DNA of 38,824 nucleotides from Pseudomonadota bacterium (GTDB taxonomy: Bacteria > Pseudomonadota > Gammaproteobacteria > Burkholderiales > SG8-39). Below, in pieces: positions 8,346-15,537 of the stretch (its first letter is position 1; each line of letters starts with the position of its first letter). Both the position numbers and the translations under genes were made by a program. The notes beneath the pieces were generated by a model that saw only the letters and a program-made list of their open reading frames with translations, did not search any database and was not told the DNA's origin. The stretch lies in the NCBI GenBank assembly GCA_018241645.1, contig JAFEDL010000052.1:4986-43809 (forward strand), given 5' to 3'.

Positions 8346-9847
8346 ACATTGCAAACCTGCTGGACGCGAGCGCACGCCGCCTGCCGGATGCGGGCGCAGT
8401 TGCGCAGGGCGCGCGAACGGTCCTGACCTACCGGGAGCTTGCGCTGCGCGTGGCGCGGCTGTCGGCCGGCCTGCGCTTCCGGCTTGGGCTGAAGGCCGGC
8501 GACCGGGTGGCGCTGTACCTGCAGAACTGCGTGGAGTATTTCGAGGTGCTGTTCGCGATCTGGCACGCCGGCCTCGTGGCGGTGCCCGTGAACGCCAAGC
8601 TCCACCCGCGCGAGCTGCAGTGGATCCTGGGCAATTCGGGTGCGCGTGCATGCTTCGCGTCTGGAAATGTGGAAGGCGTGGAAACGATAGGCGTGCGCAG
8701 CGCGGAATTCGACGCCCTCCAGCTCGAGGCGCAGGCTCCCGACGCCGAGGTGCGGCCGGACGACCCGGCGTGGTTGTTCTACACGAGCGGCACTACCGGC
8801 ACCCCGAAAGGTGCGATGCTCACGCACCGCAACCTGCTGTTCGCCACGCAGGCGTATTTTTCCGACATCGACCGGCTGTTTCCCGGCGACGCAATCCTCC
8901 ACCCCGCGCCGCTGTCGCACGGCTCCGGGCTCTACGCCCTGCCCCATTTTGCCGCCGGCGCCCTGAACGTGATCCCCGAAAGCGGCGGGTTCGACGCCGA
9001 GGAAGTGTTCAGCCTGGTCGACTTCCACCCCAACAGCTCGTTCTTCGCGGCGCCGACCATGATCGTGCGCCTGCTTGGCAGCCCGGCGGCCCGTGCAGTG
9101 CCCAACCTCAAGACCATCACCTATGGCGGCGCGCCGATGTACGTGGCCGACGCCGTGCGCGCCATCGACCTCTTCGGCCCGCGGCTCTACCAGCTGTTCG
9201 GCCAGGGCGAGAGCCCGATGACCATCACCGGGCTGCCGCAGTCCTGGCACGCCGACAAGACCCATCCGCGCTTCCTGGAGCGCCTGGCCTCGTGCGGGTT
9301 CGCGCGCACCGGCGTGGAAGTGCGCGTGGTGGGCGACGACGACCGCGACCTTCCGCCCGGCGAGGTCGGCGAAATCGTCACCCGGAGCGACTGCGTCATG
9401 GCGGGCTATTGGGGCAATCCGGAGGCCACGGCCAAGACTCTGCGCGGCGGCTGGCTGCATACCGGCGACCTCGGCAGCCTCGATGAGGAAGGCTTCCTCA
9501 CGATCCGCGACCGCTCAAAGGACATGATCATCTCGGGCGGCTCCAACATCTACCCGCGCGAGATCGAGGAGGTGCTGCTGACGCACCCCGATGTGGCCGA
9601 ATGCTCCGTGGTCGGGCGCCCCCACCCGGAATGGGGTGAGGAAGTCGTGGCGTTCGTGGTCGCGCGGCCCGGGACCGGGTTGACCGCCCGGACGCTGGAC
9701 GAGTTGTGCCTGGCAAACATCGCGCGCTTCAAGCGTCCCAAGCACTACCGCTTCGTCGCGGCACTGCCCAAGAACAACTACGGCAAGGTGCTCAAGACGG
9801 AACTCCGGAAACTGGGGTCAGAGTCGACTTTCCCGCCGGAATCTTGA
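8342..9847 (+). CDS. Acyl-CoA synthetase / AMP-dependent fatty-acid-type CoA ligase
   Basis: A 501-residue member of the ANL adenylating superfamily that activates a carboxylic acid to its acyl-CoA through an acyl-AMP. Visible motifs: the P-loop FYTSGTTGTPKGAMLTHRN (about 145-163), GYWGNPEATAKTLRGGWLHTGDLG, the hinge DRSKDMIISGGSNIYPREIE, and the C-terminal catalytic lysine context PKNNYGKVLKTEL. The substrate cannot be told; medium/long-chain fatty or aryl acids are equally possible. The ATG at 8342 overlaps the tatD stop (ATGA). The last ten codons (from 9815, reading GSESTFPPES) lie inside an inverted-repeat element, so the natural C-terminus has probably been replaced, without loss of catalytic parts. 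Confidence 0.88.
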   Translation: MNIANLLDASARRLPDAGAVAQGARTVLTYRELALRVARLSAGLRFRLGLKAGDRVALYLQNCVEYFEVLFAIWHAGLVAVPVNAKLHPRELQWILGNSGARACFASGNVEGVETIGVRSAEFDALQLEAQAPDAEVRPDDPAWLFYTSGTTGTPKGAMLTHRNLLFATQAYFSDIDRLFPGDAILHPAPLSHGSGLYALPHFAAGALNVIPESGGFDAEEVFSLVDFHPNSSFFAAPTMIVRLLGSPAARAVPNLKTITYGGAPMYVADAVRAIDLFGPRLYQLFGQGESPMTITGLPQSWHADKTHPRFLERLASCGFARTGVEVRVVGDDDRDLPPGEVGEIVTRSDCVMAGYWGNPEATAKTLRGGWLHTGDLGSLDEEGFLTIRDRSKDMIISGGSNIYPREIEEVLLTHPDVAECSVVGRPHPEWGEEVVAFVVARPGTGLTARTLDELCLANIARFKRPKHYRFVAALPKNNYGKVLKTELRKLGSESTFPPES

Positions 9848-9928
9848 ACTTTTCATGCCGGGAATCCATGCCTGGAGCGGATCAGGCGGGAGATCGCTTT
9901 CCTGATCCGGAAAGCAGACTCTGACCCG
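9814..9928. repeat. Imperfect inverted-repeat element (REP/MITE-like)
   Basis: The outer arms are GGGTCAGAGTCGACTTTCC at 9815-9833 and its near complement at 9909-9927 (17 of 19 positions pair). Inside, CGGATCAGG (9878-9886) and CCTGATCCG (9901-9909) form a perfect 9-bp stem with a 14-nt loop. It lies between two converging genes: the upstream gene runs into it and the opposite gene stops 6 nt past it. Repeats opening with GGGTCAGAGTC are, from memory, frequent in betaproteobacterial genomes, often near REP-associated transposases, but none is present here. It could also end transcription from both sides. Confidence 0.65.
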
Positions 9929-9933
9929 GCTTT

Positions 9934-10347
9934 CTAGAGAATGGCGTAGGTGGTGGTGGCATGGACGGCAGGTTTGCCGTCGTTCGCACCCTTCAGCGTG
10001 ATCTCGCCGAAGGCCAGCGACTTGCCGAGCCGGATCATGCGCGCCTCGGCCAGCACGTCCTGCCGCGCGATCGGGCGCATGAAGGTCACGTTCTGGGATA
10101 CCGTGGTCATGGGCCTGAACCCGCCATACGAACCCGACAGGGCAATCACCATGGCGGTATCCGCTGCGGACATCAGCGCCTGCCCGCAAATGGTTCCGCC
10201 TACCCGCACCAGGCGATCGGAGTACGGCATGCGCAGGATGGCCTCCCCGCTCGCCACCGACTCGACGACCAGCCCCAGATCCTGCACCCAGGCAGCGAAG
10301 TTGTCCGCGAGGATGGCCTGCGCGGCGGGAACGGTAAGCTCGGCCAC
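9934..10347 (-). CDS. PaaI-family hotdog-fold thioesterase
   Basis: A 137-residue hotdog-fold protein. The central helix region GGTICGQALMSAADTAM and the following strand segments TVSQNVTFMRPIARQDVLAEA match the PaaI/YdiI-type acyl-CoA thioesterases, which hydrolyse aryl- or acyl-CoA esters. The start is GTG at 10347, 3 nt after the stop of the lipoprotein gene upstream. It is the last gene of the fdxA-acnX-lipoprotein operon and converges on the acyl-CoA synthetase gene. A role in releasing free acid from a CoA ester made nearby is plausible but only inferred. Confidence 0.82.
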   Translation of the reverse strand: MAELTVPAAQAILADNFAAWVQDLGLVVESVASGEAILRMPYSDRLVRVGGTICGQALMSAADTAMVIALSGSYGGFRPMTTVSQNVTFMRPIARQDVLAEARMIRLGKSLAFGEITLKGANDGKPAVHATTTYAIL

Positions 10348-10350
10348 GAT

Positions 10351-10854
10351 TCAGGGAAGCGTCGCGCCGGTGGGCTCGTCGGACTCGTGGTCGTGCGTGT
10401 TGATGACCTCGCGCAGCACGCCGTCCTTCGAAAATTGCACCCAGAGGATGCGTTTGTCGTCGACCTCGAGCCAGCGGTATTCCCAGACCTCGCGTTCCTT
10501 GAGCGGCAGGTAGGTGACCGAATAGGGATCGGGCGGGCCGAAGATCTCGCGCACCTGCCGTGACGTGGTGGTCCCGGCCATCAGCTTGTCGATGTTGGCC
10601 TGCGTAAGCGTCTGCTGGATGCCGCGCATCACGCCGTCGGGGCCCAGCGTGACGGCGTAATTGTGGCGTCCCATCGGGTTGCGCGAGAAGTACAGGACGG
10701 TGGTGCCGTCGGGCCTTGCCATCCGTTCGGCCGGCCTGCCCATCAGGGCCTCGACCTGCGCCCCCGTGGACACGCCCGGCACGAGGCCGCGGCCGTCGAA
10801 GGACGCACACCCTGCCGCCAGCGCGGCAGCCAGCCCTGCAACCAGGATCCGCAT
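10351..10854 (-). CDS. BamE/SmpA-OmlA-like outer-membrane lipoprotein
   Basis: A 167-residue lipoprotein with lipobox AAG-C16. Two related segments follow, each with the SmpA/OmlA (BamE-fold) pattern: VSTGAQVEALMGRPAERMA...VLYFSRNP and TTSRQVREIFGPPDPYSVT...VWEYRW. Each ends in a beta strand with a 'dGvl' turn (GPDGVMRG, SKDGVLREV). This tandem arrangement is common in small betaproteobacterial lipoproteins of unknown role; the true BamE has one unit and is encoded elsewhere. The ATG at 10854 lies 2 nt after the acnX small-subunit stop. The frame is open further upstream, but the lipobox distance and context support this start. Confidence 0.8.
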   Translation of the reverse strand: MRILVAGLAAALAAGCASFDGRGLVPGVSTGAQVEALMGRPAERMARPDGTTVLYFSRNPMGRHNYAVTLGPDGVMRGIQQTLTQANIDKLMAGTTTSRQVREIFGPPDPYSVTYLPLKEREVWEYRWLEVDDKRILWVQFSKDGVLREVINTHDHESDEPTGATLP

Positions 10855-10856
10855 GG

Positions 10857-11270
10857 CTATGCCCTCCTCAACACCTCGATCGTCTTCGCCGCCGGGTCGA
10901 CCCGGACCCAGTCGCCGGTCTTCACGGCCTCGCGCGGGTGGGGCGCCCAGCCCTCGGTTATCGTGATCCCGGCAAACACCGCGCCCTGGACCATGACCGG
11001 ATTGGTCACCCCGAAGATGAACGCTTTCGGCGCGATCTTCTTCCACTTGATGTCGAAAAAAGCCCAGCCCGCCGCGATCCCGCCCTTCGCCGTCGGGAAG
11101 AAGCAGACCTTGTCCTTGATGTTGGTGCCTTCGAGCTTGTGCCCGGGCTTGGTGATCAACCCGGTCCAGCGGTCGAGGTCGTAGCGCGGCGAAAAGCCCT
11201 CTTCCGAGACCACCGCCTCCCCTTCCACCACCGGGCCGTAGGCGCGGCTGACCCGGATGGCGGCGCTCAC
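10857..11270 (-). CDS. Aconitase X swivel domain, small subunit (DUF126-like)
   Basis: A 137-residue protein resembling the swivelling domain of aconitase X, which closes over the active site of the large subunit encoded just upstream. It starts with GTG at 11270 in a 4-nt GTGA overlap with the large-subunit stop. The expected order is seen: N-terminal strand AIRVSRAYGPVVEGEAVV, a loop at 59-68, then FIFGVTNPVMVQGAVFAGI, like the 'ep.pi..gaivA' end of the family. The loop that usually holds a glycine-serine-rich catalytic stretch reads PTAKGGIAAG and has no serine, so chemistry may differ from hydroxyproline dehydratases. Confidence 0.72.
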   Translation of the reverse strand: MSAAIRVSRAYGPVVEGEAVVSEEGFSPRYDLDRWTGLITKPGHKLEGTNIKDKVCFFPTAKGGIAAGWAFFDIKWKKIAPKAFIFGVTNPVMVQGAVFAGITITEGWAPHPREAVKTGDWVRVDPAAKTIEVLRRA

Positions 11271-12508
11271 TTGAGCGTTCCCGAGCAAGCGATCTCCACG
11301 CAATCGCGCGTGCGCCGCAATATGGTGTTGAAGCGATGAGCGCCGATGATGTTCACGATCTTGGCCGAATTGGACACCATGTTGGTCCACTTGTTGGCGA
11401 TGCGCATCGGCGACAGGTTCTGCAGGATGTAGAAGCACACCCCTTCCAGGATCGTGACGCCGGCAGCCTCCAGCTTCTGCGCGTAGCCGAGCTGGCGCGA
11501 CTGCGACAGGATCTGGTTGTTGGTGGTCACGAACACGCTGCCGCCGGCCGCGACCTTCCGGCCGTCGAACAGCTCCGCCAGCAGCTTCATCTCGAAGAGC
11601 GACTGCTGCGGGCCCGAGAACACCACCAGCCGCGCATCCCCGTCCCCCAGCTTGTAGCCCCGGTAGACCGATTCGATCTCGGCGTCCCCGATGGCCATGC
11701 GATCCGTCGGGGTGTTGCCGGCCAGCGCAGCCTCCACGCTCGGCGCCTCCGGGGTCACGCCGACCATGTGGAACATGCCCATGGAGCCGTAGCTCGCCAG
11801 CGCCGCGCCCAGGTGCTTCAGCTCGTCCGCGCCGGGCGCTCGCCTCTGCCCGTGAAACACCGGGACCGCATAATAGTTCTGGTGGGATTCGCCCACCAGC
11901 TTGCCGACCGCGCCCCAGTCGGCGAGGTCGTCCAGCTTCGCGTTCAACTCGACAGTGAAGGTGCCCTTGCGGTGCTCGTCGAGGTGAAAGCCGTAGGCCG
12001 GTGTGCGGCCCGTGATGCCGGCGGCCAGCGCCGCGGGACCCGACTCGAAGTTGCTCCGCGCCCCGAACACCGAGTTGGCATAGATCACCGTGCCGGTGTC
12101 GCCCCACGCCACGTGCTCGCCCAGGTGCGGCTGGTATACGGTCTGGTAGTTGATGCAGGTGTCGGTGGTGACGACGTTCATGCGCTGCAGGGTGGCGATC
12201 AGCGCCTTTTCCTTCACCGCCTCGCCTTCGTCCTGGCCGATGCGCTTGCACTGCGCGAAGTCGATGCAGCGGGCGTTGGTGGTGGTCCCCACCACGCAGC
12301 GCCCGCCGAGCTTTGCGGTTCCCTGCAGCCACTCGAGGCCGCCGTCGCCCATGACCTCGATGTCGCCCATCATGTGGACGTTGGTCACCGGCACGAAGCG
12401 CTTGGCGCCCCAGAACCTGCCGACTTCAATCTGGTACTCCACCGCCTTCTTCACCGCCTCGCCGCGGTCACCGGCGAGCATGCCTTGTTCTTCCGGGGTG
12501 AGCTCCAT
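11267..12508 (-). CDS. Aconitase X catalytic domain, large subunit (DUF521-like)
   Basis: A 413-residue protein with the aconitase X pattern: MELTPEEQGMLAGDRGEAVKKA at the N-terminus, HMMGDIEVMGDGGLEW, VVGTTTNARCID, TTDTCINYQTVYQPHLGEHVAWGDTGTV (cluster-cysteine region), IYANSVFGARSNFES, and AAGVTILEGVCFY near the end. Characterised aconitase X enzymes dehydrate cis-3-hydroxy-L-proline (bacteria) or mevalonate 5-phosphate (archaea) with an iron-sulfur cluster. This copy is divergent, and there is no proline-catabolism gene beside it, so the substrate is unknown. It lies 4 nt after fdxA, which suggests co-expression with an electron carrier. Confidence 0.78.
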   Translation of the reverse strand: MELTPEEQGMLAGDRGEAVKKAVEYQIEVGRFWGAKRFVPVTNVHMMGDIEVMGDGGLEWLQGTAKLGGRCVVGTTTNARCIDFAQCKRIGQDEGEAVKEKALIATLQRMNVVTTDTCINYQTVYQPHLGEHVAWGDTGTVIYANSVFGARSNFESGPAALAAGITGRTPAYGFHLDEHRKGTFTVELNAKLDDLADWGAVGKLVGESHQNYYAVPVFHGQRRAPGADELKHLGAALASYGSMGMFHMVGVTPEAPSVEAALAGNTPTDRMAIGDAEIESVYRGYKLGDGDARLVVFSGPQQSLFEMKLLAELFDGRKVAAGGSVFVTTNNQILSQSRQLGYAQKLEAAGVTILEGVCFYILQNLSPMRIANKWTNMVSNSAKIVNIIGAHRFNTILRRTRDCVEIACSGTLK

Positions 12509-12512
12509 TCGC

Positions 12513-12851
12513 CTACTCGCCCTTGCCGGGCTCGGGACTGAAGTACTTCTCGTACTTGCCCGCCTCGCCCTTGTGGGCCTCGGCGTCCGCGGGGGCCGTG
12601 CCCTTGCGCGTGATGTTCGGCCACTTCAGGGAGAAGTCGGTGTTGAGCTTGAGCCACTTCTCGCCCTTGGGGTCAGAGTCGGGGATGATCGCCGCCGGCG
12701 GGCACTCGGGCTCGCACACCCCGCAGTCGATGCACTCGTCCGGGTTGATGACGAGCATGTTGTCGCCCTCGTAGAAGCAGTCGACCGGGCACACCTCCAC
12801 GCAGTCCATGTATTTGCACTTGATGCAGTCTTCAGTCACCAGGTAAGTCAT
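12513..12851 (-). CDS. fdxA: Seven-iron ferredoxin FdxA
   Basis: A 112-residue ferredoxin starting [11 protein letters not shown]. By comparison with Azotobacter FdI, C9, C17 and C50 would bind the [3Fe-4S] cluster and C21, C40, C43 and C46 the [4Fe-4S] cluster; C12 and C25 are the additional conserved cysteines. The C-terminal half has the family phrases [14 protein letters not shown] and [14 protein letters not shown]. The start codon has a GGAG Shine-Dalgarno 5 nt upstream. The gene leads the operon fdxA-acnX(L)-acnX(S)-lipoprotein-thioesterase. Confidence 0.93.
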   Translation of the reverse strand: MTYLVTEDCIKCKYMDCVEVCPVDCFYEGDNMLVINPDECIDCGVCEPECPPAAIIPDSDPKGEKWLKLNTDFSLKWPNITRKGTAPADAEAHKGEAGKYEKYFSPEPGKGE

Positions 12852-12885
12852 TGCGGCTCCGGCGGGAAACAGGGTGAAAAGCGTT

Positions 12886-12922
12886 ATTTTACATGGCTTG
12901 ATTCCGCGCCTTTGGGCCCAAA
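12886..12922. promoter_or_regulatory. Divergent fdxA/cnoX control region with perfect palindrome
   Basis: The 107-nt gap between fdxA and the thioredoxin-like gene holds TAAAAT on the minus strand (12891-12886), a fair -10 box for fdxA without a clear -35. It also holds the perfect 12-bp palindrome TTTGGGCCCAAA at 12911-12922. Its position suits an operator for either gene. No regulator can be named. Confidence 0.35.
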
Positions 12923-12958
12923 ATGGTGGATGGAGGCCCTCACCCCAGGAGAAAGACC

Positions 12959-13828
12959 GTGCCAGCACCAATGTCATTGCATGCCGTGGACGTGGACGCC
13001 CGCAATTTCAACCAGGAAGTGCTCGAAGCCTCCCGGGACGTGCCGGTGGTGATCGACTTCTGGGCGCCATGGTGCGGGCCCTGCAAGGTGCTCAAGCCCA
13101 TGCTCGAAAAGCTTGCGGCCGAGTACGCGGGGAAATTCAAGCTCGTCAAGATCAATTCCGACGAAAGCATCGACCTCGCCCGCGAATTCAACGTGCGTTC
13201 GATCCCGGACGTGCGCGCGATCCGCAACGGCAAGCAGGTGGGCGCGTTCGTCGGCGCCCTCCCGCTCCCGCAGCTGCGCGCCTTCATCGACAAGCTGATT
13301 CCCTCGGCCTCCGAAACCGAGCGCGTGCGCGCGGGCGAATTGCGCGCGGCGGGTGACGCGGCGTCGGCCATCGCGGCCTACAGGAAGGCCCTGGCGCTTG
13401 ACCCCGCCAACGACCTCGCGCGGATCGAACTGGCCGAGCTGCTCCTCGAGCACAAGGAAGCCGACGCGGCCGACGCGCTGCTCGCCGCGGTCAAGCCCGA
13501 CGTGGACACGGACGATCGCGTGGAAACTCTGCGCCAGGGCGTCGCCTTCGTGCGCTCAGGGCAGTCGGGCCCCGGCGAAGCGGAACTCGCCGGGCGGATT
13601 GCCGCCTCCCCCGGCGACCTCGATTCCCGCTTGCGCCTGGCTAACCTGTACGCAGGCGGCAGGCGGTACCGGGAAGCCCTGGAGCAACTGCTGGAGATAA
13701 TCCTGCGCGACAAGGCGTTCCAGGACGGCGCGGCGCGCAAGCAGATGGTCGCCATCTTCGGACTTGCGGCCAGCGATGGCGATCTGGTTTCCGAATACCG
13801 CAGGAAGCTGGCCAGCGCCCTGTATTAG
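12959..13828 (+). CDS. cnoX: Thioredoxin-TPR holdase, CnoX/YbbN type
   Basis: A 289-residue protein with an N-terminal thioredoxin domain (about 10-115, [16 protein letters not shown]) and a helical tetratricopeptide-like C-terminal half (about 120-289, with [20 protein letters not shown] and [20 protein letters not shown]). This is the layout of CnoX/YbbN, a chaperone-redox protein that protects substrates from over-oxidation and hands them to GroEL or DnaK. E. coli CnoX lacks a full CxxC, but here C39-GP-C42 is intact, as in the Caulobacter protein. I chose GTG at 12959 because AGGAG lies 7 nt before it; an ATG at 12923 would add an unlike tail. Confidence 0.85.
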   Translation: MPAPMSLHAVDVDARNFNQEVLEASRDVPVVIDFWAPWCGPCKVLKPMLEKLAAEYAGKFKLVKINSDESIDLAREFNVRSIPDVRAIRNGKQVGAFVGALPLPQLRAFIDKLIPSASETERVRAGELRAAGDAASAIAAYRKALALDPANDLARIELAELLLEHKEADAADALLAAVKPDVDTDDRVETLRQGVAFVRSGQSGPGEAELAGRIAASPGDLDSRLRLANLYAGGRRYREALEQLLEIILRDKAFQDGAARKQMVAIFGLAASDGDLVSEYRRKLASALY

Positions 13829-13856
13829 GGCATACGAAACGTGAATTAGTACTTTG

Positions 13857-13872
13857 GCGCCCGCTTGGGCGC
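13857..13872. other. Short perfect hairpin after cnoX
   Basis: GCGCCC-GCTT-GGGCGC forms a 6-bp stem with a 4-nt loop, 29 nt after the cnoX stop and 43 nt before the next gene. No T-run follows on either strand, so it is not a standard intrinsic terminator. It may stabilise the cnoX mRNA 3' end or have no function. Confidence 0.3.
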
Positions 13873-13914
13873 GGCGTAGGCTGGGACCCTCCGCGTAGCA
13901 GAGGCCATTGGCAC

Positions 13915-15537
13915 ATGGTTCCAGGATATTCCGGAAAGCGGTTCCTGATCCTGATGATCCCGCTTGTTGCGAGCGTACTCGGCCTGCTCGTGCTGGTGGT
14001 GATGAGCCTGGACCTCCTTTCCACCGGCCGAGCCTACGTAGGCGGTGAGGGCTACTGGTCCAAGGCGCAGAAGGATTCCGTCTTCCACCTGATGCGCTAC
14101 GCGCGCTCCTTCGACCCGGCCGACTACGATGCCTTCCGCTCCGCGCTGGCGGTGCCCCTTGGCGACCGCAAGGCGCGGGAAGCACTGGACCGCTCCGACC
14201 CGGACTACGAAAGCGCACGGCGCGGATTCATCGAGGGACGCAACGACCCTGCCGATGTGGACGGCATGGCGCGATTCTTCGTCCGGTTCCGCAACGTCAG
14301 TTACATCGCTCGCGCGATCGGCATCTGGGCCGAGGGCGACCGCGAAATCGCCCTGTTGCAGGCGATCGCCGGCCGCCTGCACGCGGAGATCGGCGGCCGC
14401 CGCGATCCGGCGCGGATCGACGCCTACCTGGGGGAGATCCGCACATCCAACCAGCGCCTCGCGCCCCTCGAGGACGCGTTCTCGCAGACGCTGGGAGATG
14501 CCAGCCGCGTGCTCCGCGATCTGCTTGTCGCAGTGCTGGCCGCCGCCGCCGCCGCCATCATCGGCGCCGCGGTTCTCGTGGTGGGCCGGATGCTGCGGCG
14601 GGTCGATTCTGCGGAAGCGGCACACCGGGAGAGCGAGGCGCGGCTCCGGCTGGTGGCCGACGGGGTGCCAGCCCTGATCTCCTACGTCGACCGCGAGCAG
14701 CGGTACCGGTACTGCAACCGCACCTACCAAGAATGGTACGGCATCGGCCAGAGCCGCATGATCGGGCGAACCATACGCGAGGTGTTCGGCGACGCCAATT
14801 ACGCCGCCCTGCGCCCCAGCATCGAACGGGCGCTGGTCGGAGAGAACGTGCGGTTCGAGCACGCCAGCCACGAGGGAGGCCGCACGCGCGTGCTGCAGGT
14901 GACCTATATCCCGCACCGGGACGACGGGGACGCGGTAGTCGGGTTCTACCTGATGGCGAACGACGTCAGCGCGCTCAAGCGCACCCAGGACGAGTTGCGC
15001 GCGGCCACGGACGAGCTGGCCCGTAACGTCGAGCGGCTGCAGATCATCGCGCACCATGACGCGCTGACCGGCCTGCCGAACCGCGTCATGTTCGGGCAGC
15101 AGGCCGGGCAGATCCTCTCCCGGACCCGCCGCCACGGCGGCTGCGCCGCGCTGCTGTTCATCGACCTCGACGGCTTCAAGGAAGTCAACGACCTGTGCGG
15201 GCATTCAGTCGGGGATGAGCTGCTGCGCACGGTGGCGGCGCGCCTCGGCGCGAATATCCGCAATGAGGATGTGGCGGCCCGGCTGGGCGGCGACGAATTC
15301 TGCGTGATCCTCGACGCCATGCGCGACCTGGACACCGCCGAAGCGGCGGCCCGGAACCTCGCCCAGATCCTCAACCAGCCCTACGCGGTCGCCGGCCGCG
15401 AACTGGGCGTGACCGCAAGCGTCGGAGTCAGCTGCTTCCCACGCGACGGGGAGGACTTCGAGGCGCTGCTGCAAAAGGCGGACGCCGACATGTACCGGGA
15501 CAAGCGGCGCCTGCGCAGCGTTTCTGGCGGTCGCTAG
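13915..15537 (+). CDS. Membrane diguanylate cyclase with PAS and GGDEF domains
   Basis: A 540-residue protein likely to make cyclic di-GMP. A membrane helix at about 10-32 leads to an extracytoplasmic helical region (about 33-200) that may be a sensor; I do not recognise its family. A second helix (about 203-225) is followed by a PAS domain (about 238-355, YVDREQRYRYCNRTYQEWYG) and a GGDEF domain (about 370-535). The active site GGDEF is intact at 458-462. The inhibitory RxxD site (R449-NE-D452) lies exactly five residues before it, so product inhibition is expected. There is no EAL domain. The stop lies in a CTAG shared with the stop of the convergent gene. Confidence 0.93.
   Translation: MVPGYSGKRFLILMIPLVASVLGLLVLVVMSLDLLSTGRAYVGGEGYWSKAQKDSVFHLMRYARSFDPADYDAFRSALAVPLGDRKAREALDRSDPDYESARRGFIEGRNDPADVDGMARFFVRFRNVSYIARAIGIWAEGDREIALLQAIAGRLHAEIGGRRDPARIDAYLGEIRTSNQRLAPLEDAFSQTLGDASRVLRDLLVAVLAAAAAAIIGAAVLVVGRMLRRVDSAEAAHRESEARLRLVADGVPALISYVDREQRYRYCNRTYQEWYGIGQSRMIGRTIREVFGDANYAALRPSIERALVGENVRFEHASHEGGRTRVLQVTYIPHRDDGDAVVGFYLMANDVSALKRTQDELRAATDELARNVERLQIIAHHDALTGLPNRVMFGQQAGQILSRTRRHGGCAALLFIDLDGFKEVNDLCGHSVGDELLRTVAARLGANIRNEDVAARLGGDEFCVILDAMRDLDTAEAAARNLAQILNQPYAVAGRELGVTASVGVSCFPRDGEDFEALLQKADADMYRDKRRLRSVSGGR

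Noticed and set aside
12669..12682. A 14-nt match (TGGGGTCAGAGTCG) to the inverted-repeat arm inside fdxA
   Set aside because: It encodes a normal part of FdxA ([10 protein letters not shown]) and has no partner arm, so it is taken as chance.
13857..13872. Intrinsic terminator after cnoX
   Set aside because: The stem is perfect but no T-run follows on either strand.
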